Source of the DNA: Acinetobacter rudis
GTDB lineage: Bacteria > Pseudomonadota > Gammaproteobacteria > Pseudomonadales > Moraxellaceae
Reading direction: 5' to 3'
Assembly: GCF_031157835.1 (NCBI RefSeq)
Contig: NZ_JAVIDR010000007.1
Coordinates: 62,001 to 126,000, forward strand
DNA length: 64,000 nt
The notes under the pieces are model-generated. The model was not told where the DNA came from, ran no database searches, and was given only the letters and a program-made list of their open reading frames with translations. Shown here in pieces: positions 24,429 to 33,297 of the stretch; within the stretch, counting starts at the first letter, position 1; every line of letters starts with the position of its first letter. Both the position numbers and the translations under genes were made by a program.

Positions 24429-27266
24429 TTGGATACGAGTGTGCTACCCATTATTATTTTGTTACCGCTTATACTCGGTACAACCTTAGTTTCGTGGCTG
24501 AAGAACGCTTCACGTGGGGTAATGGCTATAGCGGCAGTTGGCGTAAGTCTCAGTTCGTTTTTATTATTACTTAGCCAAGCGAAATCAGTTTTTCAAGGCA
24601 ATAGCTTAGTTCAAAGCTGGCCCTGGTTCAGTCAAGTTGGTATTGACCTTAGTTTCAGGCTTGATGCCTTAGGCTTAGTATTTTCTTTATTAATCACAGG
24701 TATTGGTACTTTAATTTATATTTATGCCTACTATTACCTGAGCCCGAAAAACTCACTGAGTAAGCTATATCTGCTATTGATGCTGTTTATGGCTGCCATG
24801 CTCGGCATCTCTTTGTCGAATAACTTAATTATATTATTGGTATTTTGGGAACTCACCAGTATTTCCTCCTTCTTATTGGTTGGCTATTGGAGTAATTACG
24901 AGGCTGCTCAACAAGGCTCAAGAATGGCACTGACCATTACAGGCATGGGTGGACTTGCAATGCTGGGGGCCTTTGTCTTGCTGGGCCAAATTACTGGCAC
25001 CTATCAAATTGATCAAATTTTAGCTTTAGCTCCTCAAATTCAACAAGACCCTTTATTTACACCAATATTATTGTTGGTTTTATTGGGTGCATTTACCAAA
25101 AGTGCGCAATTTCCATTTCACTTTTGGTTACCTAATGCCATGGCTGCACCTACACCTGTATCTGCGTATCTGCATTCCGCCACAATGGTAAAAGCAGGGA
25201 TCTTTTTATTGGCGCGCTTATTGCCAATCTTTGCAGGTGCAGCGCTCTATCACAACATTGTCACCAGTATTGGTCTGTTTACCCTTTGCATGGCTGCATT
25301 CTTTGCAATTTTCAAAGAAGATCTTAAGGGACTTTTGGCATATTCAACAATCAGTCATTTAGGCTTAATTGTTTGCCTCTTAGGCATTGGTTCACCTTTG
25401 GCAGTTGCAGCAGCAATTTTCCATATTATCAATCATGCGACCTTTAAAGCGGCCTTATTTATGATCGCTGGCATTATTGATCATGAGACACAAACCCGTG
25501 ATCTCAGAAAGCTCAGTGGAATTTGGCAGCTGCTCCCATTTACTGGCACATTGACCATGATCACTGCTGCAAGTATGGCTGGTGTTCCTCTAACCAATGG
25601 CTTTATCTCTAAAGAAATGTTCTTTACTGAACTCTTATCGAGTCTTTCAGGCCCTGTTATGGTTTTGGCTGCTGTGGTTGCAACTTTTGCAGGCTTATTT
25701 GCAGTCGCCTATTCGACTCGACTTGTACATGGCGTATTTTTTGATGGCGAGATTGGTAAAAACGTACCGAATAAGGCTGCTCATGAGCCTGCCTTTGGTA
25801 TGCGTGCACCTGCTTTACTCTTAGCAAGCTTATGTATTTTAGTTGGTATTTTCCCTGCACTATTGGTTGAACCTATAGTCAATGCAGTAACTTTAGCAAG
25901 CACTCAACGCGCTGATTTTACTGGTGTACATTTGGCTATTTGGCATGGCTTTAATTTGCCACTGCTTATGAGTTTGATCGCTTTAGTTGGCGGAGTGCTA
26001 TTTTACTTTGCTTTGGCACGAGGGGGACGTATTCGTCGAATCGACCTTGACCCCGCACTTGGGCCATTACAAGGTAAATTAATATTTGAATCACTTTTAC
26101 GACAACTGTCCAACTTGGCGCTTAAATTAAAAAAATTTACCGAGTCGGGTTCATTACAGAATTACTTCTTCTGGATCATTATATTCAGTGTCGCCATTGT
26201 TGCTGCACCTCTATTTAATCAAGGCATTAGTGCTGGTGGTCGTGAATTAACCCAAGCAACGTGGATTGCCATCGTGTTGTGGTTATTGCTTTTCTCTGCT
26301 TGTTGGATGTTACTTTGGTTTCATCATGAACGCATTAAAGCGGTACTTATTAGTGGTGCGATTGGGTTGGTTGTAACTATGGCTTTCTTGACCATGTCAG
26401 CACCAGACTTAGCACTTACACAAATTAGTGTTGACGTTGTAACAACGGTATTACTCCTGATGAGTTTATCGCTACTACCACAGCTTACCCCTTATGAGTC
26501 ACAGCGTACACGCCGTTGGAGTGATGCAATCATTGCTATACTTGCAGGGCTTGGTATTGGTTGGATCACTTGGATGTTACTTACACGTGATCACGATTCA
26601 ATTTCATGGTTCTTCATTCAGCAATCCTTACCACTCGGTGGTGGCAGTAACATCGTTAACGTCATCTTAGTTGATTTTCGTGGCTTTGATACCTTTGGGG
26701 AAATTACCGTACTGGGGATCGCTGCAATTGGTGCGATGTGTATGATGGATGGTATGCGTGCTCATGGTACTGCGATTACACCAGGTCTAACGCATCGTTT
26801 TAATCCATCACCATTAATGTTCCGTATGACGGCAGCATGGATCTTACCTTTAGCACTGGTTGTCAGTCTTTACATTTTCCTTCGTGGGCATAACGCACCT
26901 GGTGGTGGTTTTATTGCAGGTCTCATCACTGCAATGGCACTCATTGTTCAATATATCGCACTCGGACAAGATCGCGCTGAGCAATTGCTCAGAGCAAACT
27001 CTGGCCGTCTCTATGAATCTTGGATAGGTACAGGACTCTTAATCGCAGGTGGTACTGGTGTAGCCGCGTGGTTCTGGGGACGTCCATTCCTGACCAGCGC
27101 CCACATTTATGTTGATCCACCTTTGTTTAGTACCATGCATTTAGCTTCAGCTGCAGCGTTCGACCTTGGTGTCTATTTCACTGTTGTTGGTGCAAGTATG
27201 TTGTTAATTTCAGTACTTGGTGACTCACGACACTCCACCATGTCTGGTCCATTACCAAAGGAGTAA
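24429..27266 (+). CDS. mrpA: Mrp-type monovalent cation/H+ antiporter subunit A, fused to subunit B
   Basis: This is the large NuoL-like subunit of the multi-subunit Na+(K+)/H+ antiporter, about 945 residues with about 20 membrane segments. The Complex-I-like core has FWELTSISSFLLVGYW, PFHFWLPNAMAAPTPVSAYLH and GVPLTNGFISKEMFF. The C-terminal part carries an MrpB domain (MSAPDLALTQISVDVVTT, RGHNAPGGGFIAG), so A and B are fused as in PhaAB-type systems. No ATG is available. I choose the TTG at 24429, directly before the first membrane segment. GTG at 24441, with GGA 7 bases upstream, and a TTG at 24312 are alternatives. It heads the six-gene operon. Confidence 0.9.
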   Translation: MDTSVLPIIILLPLILGTTLVSWLKNASRGVMAIAAVGVSLSSFLLLLSQAKSVFQGNSLVQSWPWFSQVGIDLSFRLDALGLVFSLLITGIGTLIYIYAYYYLSPKNSLSKLYLLLMLFMAAMLGISLSNNLIILLVFWELTSISSFLLVGYWSNYEAAQQGSRMALTITGMGGLAMLGAFVLLGQITGTYQIDQILALAPQIQQDPLFTPILLLVLLGAFTKSAQFPFHFWLPNAMAAPTPVSAYLHSATMVKAGIFLLARLLPIFAGAALYHNIVTSIGLFTLCMAAFFAIFKEDLKGLLAYSTISHLGLIVCLLGIGSPLAVAAAIFHIINHATFKAALFMIAGIIDHETQTRDLRKLSGIWQLLPFTGTLTMITAASMAGVPLTNGFISKEMFFTELLSSLSGPVMVLAAVVATFAGLFAVAYSTRLVHGVFFDGEIGKNVPNKAAHEPAFGMRAPALLLASLCILVGIFPALLVEPIVNAVTLASTQRADFTGVHLAIWHGFNLPLLMSLIALVGGVLFYFALARGGRIRRIDLDPALGPLQGKLIFESLLRQLSNLALKLKKFTESGSLQNYFFWIIIFSVAIVAAPLFNQGISAGGRELTQATWIAIVLWLLLFSACWMLLWFHHERIKAVLISGAIGLVVTMAFLTMSAPDLALTQISVDVVTTVLLLMSLSLLPQLTPYESQRTRRWSDAIIAILAGLGIGWITWMLLTRDHDSISWFFIQQSLPLGGGSNIVNVILVDFRGFDTFGEITVLGIAAIGAMCMMDGMRAHGTAITPGLTHRFNPSPLMFRMTAAWILPLALVVSLYIFLRGHNAPGGGFIAGLITAMALIVQYIALGQDRAEQLLRANSGRLYESWIGTGLLIAGGTGVAAWFWGRPFLTSAHIYVDPPLFSTMHLASAAAFDLGVYFTVVGASMLLISVLGDSRHSTMSGPLPKE

Positions 27267-27270
27267 TTCA

Positions 27271-27636
27271 ATGAGCTTAGAATTTTTAATGGCATCAGCA
27301 ATTGGATTACTCGTTGCCACTGGTGTTTATCTGATTTTACGTGCACGTACTTTCCCTGTTGTGCTTGGCCTTGCTGTCATTGGTTATGCTGTCAATTTAT
27401 TTTTATTTATGACTGGGCGTATCCAAATCAATGCGCCTGCCCTACTCATTAAATCAGATACAGTGACAGACCCTCTACCTCAAGCCTTAGTATTAACTGC
27501 AATTGTTATTGGCTTTGCTACGACCGCTTTTATTGTGCAACTTGCATTGCGTAGTCGCTTCGAAACAGGTTCAGACCATGTAGATGGTAAAGAACTTCAG
27601 ACTCAAGACAACAGCAATGAGGATGTGGATCAATGA
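27271..27636 (+). CDS. mrpC: Mrp antiporter subunit C
   Basis: This 121-residue NuoK-like subunit has three membrane segments (ASAIGLLVATGVYLIL, FPVVLGLAVIGYAVNLFLF, PLPQALVLTAIVIGFATTAF). The motif DPLPQALVLTAIVIG is diagnostic for MrpC/MnhC. The ATG at 27271 is preceded by AAAGGAG at ideal spacing, 4 bases after the mrpA stop. An upstream in-frame GTG start at 27217 would run inside mrpA and is rejected. The hydrophilic tail is acidic. Confidence 0.93.
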   Translation: MSLEFLMASAIGLLVATGVYLILRARTFPVVLGLAVIGYAVNLFLFMTGRIQINAPALLIKSDTVTDPLPQALVLTAIVIGFATTAFIVQLALRSRFETGSDHVDGKELQTQDNSNEDVDQ

Positions 27637-29438
27637 TGGGTTTTTTCGAATTTTGGTATAGTCATGCACCTATATTTGCCATTTTAATCCCAGCCTTCAC
27701 TGCTTTTATATTGGTATTACTTGGCAACCCTGGTGCTGGGGCATTAACACATGATTGGCGTCAACCTTGGCGTCGCGGGTTAAGTTTACTCTCTGTTGGC
27801 TTGGGTCTAGCGACTGCAATCAATTATCTACTCCTTGCCAACACTGGACAAATTACAGTTTATCAATTGAGTGAGTGGTCAGCCCCATTTGGTATTGTAC
27901 TGGTTCTTGACCGCCTTTCTGCCATGATGCTGCTGCTCACCTATACGCTTGCTGCACCTGTATTGTGGTTTGCAAGTAAGGGATGGGATGCACGTGGCCG
28001 TTTCTTCCATGCCATGTCTCACTTTCTATTAATGGGCCTAAGTGGCGCATTTCTCACAGGTGACTTATTTAACCTCTTTGTCTTCTTTGAAATTTTATTA
28101 ATGGCATCTTATGTGTTGTTGATTCATGCGCAAGGCAAACCACGTTTCCAATTAGGCATTCACTACGTCAGTATCAATTTACTCGCATCTGCTTTATTTC
28201 TTATTGGATTAGGCATCATTTATGGCAGTGTCGGTAGCCTAAATATGGCAGATGTCGCACGTATTATGCCAACACTTCCAATTGAGCAGCATCGTCTTGC
28301 AACTGCAGGCAGCTTATTACTCTTTGTTGTCTTTGGCATAAAAGCCGCGATGTTACCTTTAGGATTTTGGTTACCTAAGACCTATGCCGTGGCCAGTACA
28401 CCTGTTGCAGCATTATTTACCATCATGACCAAAGTTGGGATTTATGCAATTTTACGTGTCAATGGAACAGTTTTCCAAGATGAACTGAGCCAAAATATTT
28501 TCAGTACATGGTTATTACCTATTGCGCTGCTTACCTCACTCTATGGTGCATTAGGGGCTCTTGTTGCCGCACGTTTACGCCGTTTTGTCGGCTTTATGGT
28601 GTTATCTTCAGTCGGAACAATTTTAATTGCATTGTCGATGATGAACACTGCGGCATGGGCAGCCGCCCTGTACTATCTGGTGCATAGTACACTCATCGCA
28701 GCTGCTTTTTATCTGCTTTGTGGTTGGATCACTTCACAAAGAGGCGAACATACTGATCATCTTTATGTTGCCCCTAAAATGAAGCAAGCACATGTGGTCT
28801 CACTCTGTTTCTTTGCCATTGCATTAATGATGGCAGGCCTTCCCCCTTTTAGCGGTTTCTGGGGCAAAGTACTCATCTTAGGTGCTACAGCTCAATTCCA
28901 CGCACAGGCTTGGGTGATTGCGATTGTTCTTTTGGTGAGTTTAATCAGTATCCTTGCTTTTACACGCGCAGGCTTTGTGCTGTTTTGGCAAGCCAGTGCT
29001 CCTGAGGATGATCCTCAAGAAAAAGCATATGCTGCATACCAAAAACTGCCAGAACATGCCCCCCCACGTAATGATAAGGCCATTTATCTTTTACTCTCTG
29101 CTTTAGTTATCTATGTGGTCTGCGCTGCACCAATCTTCAATTATGTTGAACAAACAGCTATACAGTTGAAAAACTCTCAACAGTACATTGATACAATCCT
29201 AAAACAGGATCAGCAAGGCGAAGTTATTTCTGTTCAGCCTTTTGATCCTAACTATGTTCCAGAAACAAAATATAATGGTGAGCAAGCAGACCCTTATGCA
29301 CAGTTGATTCCAGACTTAGTCAGTGAAGATACTTGGCAAGGTCCACATATATCACCGTATAAGAAACAACAAGCTGAACAACAGAATCAGCAGGCAAATA
29401 CGCCTGATCAAGCTCAGCTCAATGCAGTGGAGCCCTAA
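27633..29438 (+). CDS. mrpD: Mrp antiporter subunit D
   Basis: This 601-residue NuoM/N-like subunit has about 14 membrane segments. Signature blocks are LTGDLFNLFVFFEILLMASYVLL, FGIKAAMLPLGFWLPKTYAVASTPVAALF and GLPPFSGFWGK, which include the conserved glutamate and lysine for proton transfer. It starts with ATG overlapping the mrpC stop by 4 bases. After the last membrane segment there is an unusual soluble tail of about 95 residues rich in glutamine, asparagine and proline, longer than in typical MrpD. Confidence 0.93.
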   Translation: MMGFFEFWYSHAPIFAILIPAFTAFILVLLGNPGAGALTHDWRQPWRRGLSLLSVGLGLATAINYLLLANTGQITVYQLSEWSAPFGIVLVLDRLSAMMLLLTYTLAAPVLWFASKGWDARGRFFHAMSHFLLMGLSGAFLTGDLFNLFVFFEILLMASYVLLIHAQGKPRFQLGIHYVSINLLASALFLIGLGIIYGSVGSLNMADVARIMPTLPIEQHRLATAGSLLLFVVFGIKAAMLPLGFWLPKTYAVASTPVAALFTIMTKVGIYAILRVNGTVFQDELSQNIFSTWLLPIALLTSLYGALGALVAARLRRFVGFMVLSSVGTILIALSMMNTAAWAAALYYLVHSTLIAAAFYLLCGWITSQRGEHTDHLYVAPKMKQAHVVSLCFFAIALMMAGLPPFSGFWGKVLILGATAQFHAQAWVIAIVLLVSLISILAFTRAGFVLFWQASAPEDDPQEKAYAAYQKLPEHAPPRNDKAIYLLLSALVIYVVCAAPIFNYVEQTAIQLKNSQQYIDTILKQDQQGEVISVQPFDPNYVPETKYNGEQADPYAQLIPDLVSEDTWQGPHISPYKKQQAEQQNQQANTPDQAQLNAVEP

Positions 29439-29441
29439 GTT

Positions 29442-29960
29442 ATGATGCAAAATTTATTTAACCGCCTTTTGCCATATCCTTTTGTGAGCACCTTGGTGAC
29501 AGTCAGCTGGTTAATGCTTAATCACAGCTTAGACCCATTTGATATTGTCGTTGCAGTAATTTTAGGATTAATTATCCCCAAATTAGTACAACCCTTTATT
29601 ATTCACACACCCGAAATTCAATGGGCAAAAGCTGCTGCACTCTTTCTCGTGGTACTAAAAGACATCATTCTTTCAAACCTTCGTGTTGCTAAACAAGTAT
29701 TGGGACCTATTGATCAACTACATCCCAAATGGTATCGCGTTCCACTCGATACAGATGATGATTATGTTAATACTTTATTGGCAATGATCATTACAACCAC
29801 ACCTGGCACGGTCACAGCAGGTATTGATCAAGAACGTGGTGACATCTTAGTGCATGCGCTAAGCTGTGATGATACCGAAGCAGATATCATAGATATTAAA
29901 ACTCGCTACGAAGCGCCACTCATTGAAATATTCAATGTAAAACAAGGAGATAATGCATGA
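29442..29960 (+). CDS. mrpE: Mrp antiporter subunit E
   Basis: This 172-residue subunit has N-terminal membrane segments (PFVSTLVTVSWLMLNHSLDP onward) and a cytoplasmic C-terminal domain. The family signature is MIITTTPGTVTAGIDQERG, followed by LSCDDTE. MrpE is needed for stable assembly of the Mrp complex. It begins 3 bases after mrpD and overlaps mrpF by 4 bases. Confidence 0.93.
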   Translation: MMQNLFNRLLPYPFVSTLVTVSWLMLNHSLDPFDIVVAVILGLIIPKLVQPFIIHTPEIQWAKAAALFLVVLKDIILSNLRVAKQVLGPIDQLHPKWYRVPLDTDDDYVNTLLAMIITTTPGTVTAGIDQERGDILVHALSCDDTEADIIDIKTRYEAPLIEIFNVKQGDNA

Positions 29961-30232
29961 TTATTCTACCTTATGTCTTAGGACTGTGTACGCTTGCAGT
30001 CACCATTTCTATGTTTTTATGTCTGATTCGCATGATTATGGGACCCTCGATTGTAGACCGACTACTTGCTTTGGATACTTTGTTTTTAAATGCGACTTGT
30101 TTGATTATTATTTTGGGAATTTTCTGGAGTACCACTTCATTATTTGAAGGTGCTTTGTTAGTTGCAATGCTAGGCTTTATCTCAACAGCAGCTTTAGCCC
30201 GCTACTTTACGACTGGACATGTCATCGACTAG
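29957..30232 (+). CDS. mrpF: Mrp antiporter subunit F
   Basis: This 91-residue subunit has three membrane segments and the MrpF motif RMIMGPSIVDRLLALDTL (residues about 26-43), which carries conserved acidic and arginine residues for ion coupling. The start overlaps the mrpE stop by 4 bases (ATGA). mrpG begins 11 bases after its stop. Confidence 0.93.
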   Translation: MIILPYVLGLCTLAVTISMFLCLIRMIMGPSIVDRLLALDTLFLNATCLIIILGIFWSTTSLFEGALLVAMLGFISTAALARYFTTGHVID

Positions 30233-30243
30233 GAGCACAACTT

Positions 30244-30651
30244 ATGCAACTTGCAATGGAAATTATTGTTTCTTTTTTCTTGCTCGTCGGTGCATTTTTT
30301 ACACTGGTTGGCGCAGTAGGAATGATTCGTTTGCCTGACTTATTCATGCGTTTACACGCACCCACTAAGTCCAGCACATTAGGTCTAGGAAGTTTTTTAA
30401 TTGCAGCAATGATTTATGCTGCATTTCATGGCCGTCTTGGATTTGCTGAGCTACTGATTACTTTCTTGGCTTTTGTAACAGCACCAGTATCTGCAAATTT
30501 AATCGCACAAGCCGCAATTCACCTTCGTTTGCGCTCAAAAGGTGGTGACGTACCAGAATCTATTGATCGTTTATTGCCTTGGCAAAAACAGCGTCGTGTT
30601 CCTAAGTTTGACATCCTCCCCGACCTAAAGGACGGTGATTCCTCCTGCTAG
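30244..30651 (+). CDS. mrpG: Mrp antiporter subunit G with an end supplied by a transposon
   Basis: This 135-residue final subunit of the Mrp complex has three membrane segments and the motif GMIRLPDLFMRLHAPTKSST (residues about 28-47), diagnostic for MrpG. The last codons (DILPDLKDGDSSC and the stop) are encoded by sequence that begins TGACATCC at 30609. That sequence is the outer end of the adjacent IS605-type element on the other strand. The native C-terminus has therefore probably been replaced. The loss affects only the hydrophilic tail beyond the family core, so the antiporter is likely still functional. Confidence 0.9.
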   Translation: MQLAMEIIVSFFLLVGAFFTLVGAVGMIRLPDLFMRLHAPTKSSTLGLGSFLIAAMIYAAFHGRLGFAELLITFLAFVTAPVSANLIAQAAIHLRLRSKGGDVPESIDRLLPWQKQRRVPKFDILPDLKDGDSSC

Positions 30652-31700
30652 ACGCTTATGTCCAAGCGCAAGTATGTTCAGTGCGGAATTTATATCCCGA
30701 TCATGGAGTGTACCTGAGCAGCACTGCTGCGCAAGATGCACTGCCATGCTCTTATTCCAAGCCCTGATCTACCTTTCGGACTACTGCTTGATATACTCTT
30801 GCAGTACGAACAAGTTTGGGTGGTATAGGATTCATTGACTTCTTCAAACGATACCCCTGCGTTCTCGCATTTATACTTGAGCATTGTTTTTAGTGCCGAA
30901 AAACCAGCATCTAAAACAGACTTAGCCATTTTAGTTTTTACCAGTTTGGCTGCACTTAAATTACCAACGACTATCAGTGCATTATTCTTAACAAGCATCG
31001 TACTTGCCTTATGCAAGTGGTCTTTGCGACAGTTTACAATCTTGGCATGTAAGGCACGTACACGCTTTTTATTCCTTGCTCGTTGGGCAATCCCGAGTTG
31101 CTGTTCATATTTTCGATAGAATTTAGGATTAGATATGACTGTGCCATCAGAACAAGTCGCCACATCCTTTAAGCCCAGATCAATACCTATAGATTGCTTT
31201 GCAGTGGATTGTTCTTGCTTCGGTGAGTCCACAACAAGGCAAACATACCAACGACCACGACTATCTTCAACGAATGAACCAGTCTTAACACTGTATTTGC
31301 TTAAGCCGTAGCTATCCCATACTTTGAATTGACGCTTGCCATATTGAACAGATCCATCCGTGCATCTAATTGCAGCCTTTTTAAAGGGTATCCATCCAAG
31401 TGAACGTCTAGCAGATTTCTTGTTACTCACACGCCATTTAAGTTTTGCTTTTTTGAATTGCGTTCTACGTGTGACCAATTCCTCGGTAATTGCTTGAATA
31501 GTTTGGCTATGCAAATTACACAGTTTTGATGTACCTGAAGTATATTCATTGACATCGTAGGCACTAAAAAAATGCCCTGTACGTTTAAGATGTTTGAAAC
31601 ACAAATCATTAACATAGTTCCAGACAAAATTAACCTCTGATGCAAGTTGATCTAGCATCTTACAATGTTTGTCTTTTATTCGTAATTTAAGGGTTTTCAT
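30625..31700 (-). pseudogene. tnpB: Frameshifted tnpB (RNA-guided nuclease of IS605 family)
   Basis: The open frame from ATG 31700 gives the TnpB core: RuvC-I in IGIDLGLKDVATCSDG, AKLVKTKMAKSVLDAG, and the zinc-finger half TQTCSYCKSISSSSPKGRSG. After GLGIRAWQC the frame drifts into a short unrelated tail ending at 30690. The expected end (GTLHDRDINSALNILALGH followed by KRLAGG) is present in another frame, stopping at 30625. The junction holds about 16 extra palindromic bases (30714-30729), apparently with a 2-base loss nearby. The RuvC-III aspartate (HDRDIN) is thus out of frame and the protein should be inactive. Sequencing error is possible, though a 16-base insertion is unlikely as one. 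Confidence 0.75.
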
Positions 31701-31748
31701 AGCCAAATTATAGCAATTTAATATACCAAAAGCTTTATAGCATAAGGT

Positions 31749-31789
31749 TAAGCGACGAAATGTGTCATATGGCTTACGCCAGTCGCTTA
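31749..31789. repeat. Stem-loop, possible left end of the tnpB element
   Basis: Perfect 8-bp arms TAAGCGAC and GTCGCTTA are separated by 25 bases, just upstream of tnpB on its strand. The place and size suit a terminal hairpin of an IS605-type left end, but the cleavage site cannot be defined. Confidence 0.45.
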
Positions 31790-31820
31790 TATCCTCATCC
31801 TGAACGATGAGGTTTTACGC
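31789..31820. repeat. Transposon-end-like repeat, copy 1
   Basis: ATCCTCATCCTGAACGATGA followed by GGTTTTACGC contains a 7-bp stem CCTCATC/GATGAGG with a CTGAAC loop. It shares ATCCT, CCTGAACG and GTTTTAC in the same order and spacing with the copy at 33281. The two copies have the same orientation and lie on either side of the PACE/LysR pair. Confidence 0.55.
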
Positions 31821-31868
31821 TCCATCGGATAAAGATGAACTCTAATCCCCTATAGGATACCGCAGTAC

Positions 31869-31878
31869 CCTCATGAGG
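31869..31878. repeat. Palindrome resembling a collapsed copy of the end repeat
   Basis: CCTCATGAGG followed by TTTTATG looks like the repeat at 31793 with the loop (CCTGAACGAT) removed. It is short, so chance is possible. Confidence 0.3.
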
Positions 31879-31886
31879 TTTTATGA

Positions 31887-31915
31887 CTTTCAGCTCAAAC
31901 TTATTGAGCTGAAAG
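31887..31915 (-). terminator. Hairpin at the end of the PACE efflux gene
   Basis: The perfect 12-bp stem CTTTCAGCTCAA/TTGAGCTGAAAG with a 5-base loop includes the last codons and stop of the minus-strand PACE gene. The sequence after it on that strand (TCATAAAACC) lacks a T-run, so it may stabilise or only weakly end the transcript. Confidence 0.5.
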
Positions 31916-32320
31916 TGGAACACCAAAAATTCGATCAAAACTCCAATTAAATACAAATGTGTACACTGGAATAATCACAATGAGTGCCGCATCCAATATA
32001 AATGCTTGAATTAAAGAGATATTCATCCACCAAGCAATCAAAGGAATTAAAAATATAATCAGCGTCAATTGAAATCCAACTGCATGAAGTAATCGACGTT
32101 TAAAGGTTCGTTCTCTCGATATTTGTTTACTTTCCCAAGCTTCAAATATGAAGTTATAAATTAAATTCCATAGCACTGCGATTGTCGTTATCGCTACAGA
32201 TAATAATGCAGTATGACTCAACTGCGATTGTGAAAGTATGGCAAGAATTGAAGAAGATATGACGAGTCCAAATATTTCATATGTACTGACATAAACTAAT
32301 CTGCGTTTGATACCTTGCAT
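31901..32320 (-). CDS. PACE-family efflux transporter (AceI-like)
   Basis: This 139-residue protein has four membrane segments arranged as two bacterial transmembrane pair (BTP) domains. The first has RRLVYVSTYEIFGLV and WNLIYNFIFEAWE. The second has RRLLHAVGFQLTLIIFLIPLIAWWM and YTFVFNWSFDRIFG. This is the PACE layout, whose founder AceI exports chlorhexidine and short-chain diamines in A. baumannii. The ATG at 32320 has GGGGGA upstream. In-frame starts further out add residues unlike the family. A divergent LysR-type gene lies 89 bases away, as aceR does for aceI. Substrates cannot be predicted. Confidence 0.88.
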   Translation of the reverse strand: MQGIKRRLVYVSTYEIFGLVISSSILAILSQSQLSHTALLSVAITTIAVLWNLIYNFIFEAWESKQISRERTFKRRLLHAVGFQLTLIIFLIPLIAWWMNISLIQAFILDAALIVIIPVYTFVFNWSFDRIFGVPLSAQ

Positions 32321-32409
32321 TTTTTCCCCCAATAAATAACTTTGGGTCATTCTAATTTCAGTTATACTCACACATAAAGACAACAGCTTTCAGTTAGACT
32401 GATACCAAA

Positions 32410-33297
32410 ATGAATTTTACGACTGAAAATATAGACGTATTTCTAAAAATTTTAGATACAGGATCATTTTCTGCTGCAGCACGTGCCCTAAATCGGGTGC
32501 CCTCTGCAGTTAGTATGAATATCGCAAATATAGAAGCTGAATTAGGAATCGACTTATTCATACGCACCCCACGTAAAGTCATTCCTACAGCAGAGGCACT
32601 TGCCTTAGCGCCACAAGCTCGAATTATTTCGGAACAATTAAAACAGTTAAATAAACATGCTTATGAAATGTCATTGGGCTTAGAGAGCACACTCAAGCTA
32701 GGTATTGCCTCAGATGTAAATCATCAAAAAATGCTGTGTGCCATTCAACAACTTTCACTTAAGTATCCCTTATTAAACATTGAAATTATCACTGCTCCTC
32801 AAGATGATCTCTTTAAATTACTCTATTCTGAAAAAATTGCGCTTTGCCTTTCTAGCGCGCCAATCCGTATAAATATTGAAGAACACCTGCAATTGGTCAC
32901 CACTGAAACTATTGTTGCAACAATCTCACCAAAGCATGTTCTGATTAAAGATATACTCAAAAAAGATATAAATATCGAAGACTTAATCAATATTAGGCAA
33001 ATTGTTGTCGCAAGTAGTGAATTAGAAATCAGTGATGTCAGACCCGTTGTGGCAGCGTCTTATTGGAAAACAAATGATATCAATACAGCAATTAACATGG
33101 TGGAAACTGGCCTTGGCTGGGGTAACTTCCCACTCTCACTGGTACAGCCTTTAATTAAAAGTGGGCGCCTTATTCAACTCAATTTTCAAAATACTCAAAA
33201 CCATTTACCAACTGCCATATATCTTATTGGATTAAAAAGGAAAGCATTATCAAAAGCTTCTAGGGAATTAATAGACTTACTGACATCCTTTCCCTGA
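32410..33297 (+). CDS. LysR-family regulator divergent from the PACE gene (AceR-like)
   Basis: This 295-residue regulator has helix-turn-helix FLKILDTGSFSAAARALNRV, SAVSMNIANIEAELGIDLFI, and an effector-binding domain starting at LKLGIASDVNHQK. Position and type suggest it controls the divergent PACE gene, as AceR controls aceI. The shared 89-base gap would hold both promoters and the LysR site. The last codons (TSFP and stop) fall in the transposon-end-like repeat that begins at 33281, so the original C-terminus may have been changed. Confidence 0.85.
   Translation: MNFTTENIDVFLKILDTGSFSAAARALNRVPSAVSMNIANIEAELGIDLFIRTPRKVIPTAEALALAPQARIISEQLKQLNKHAYEMSLGLESTLKLGIASDVNHQKMLCAIQQLSLKYPLLNIEIITAPQDDLFKLLYSEKIALCLSSAPIRINIEEHLQLVTTETIVATISPKHVLIKDILKKDINIEDLINIRQIVVASSELEISDVRPVVAASYWKTNDINTAINMVETGLGWGNFPLSLVQPLIKSGRLIQLNFQNTQNHLPTAIYLIGLKRKALSKASRELIDLLTSFP

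Larger units (their letters stand above)
30609..31790 (-). mobile_element. IS605-family (IS1341-like, tnpB-only) element, boundaries approximate
   Basis: The element carries a tnpB-like gene and no tnpA. Its right end (low coordinate) is set by the typical TGACATCCTCCCCGACC sequence, which with CCTAAAGGACGG forms the imperfect terminal hairpin CCGTCC/GGTCGG. The left end is less certain. An 8-bp stem TAAGCGAC/GTCGCTTA at 31749-31789 upstream of tnpB may be the left terminal hairpin. The 3-prime part of tnpB plus the right end is where the guide (omega/reRNA) of an active element would be made. Confidence 0.65.

Noticed and set aside
30835..31119. Plus-strand ORF of 94 residues inside the tnpB region
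   Set aside because: It is antisense to conserved TnpB sequence and has no recognisable motif; the minus-strand frame carries the family signatures.
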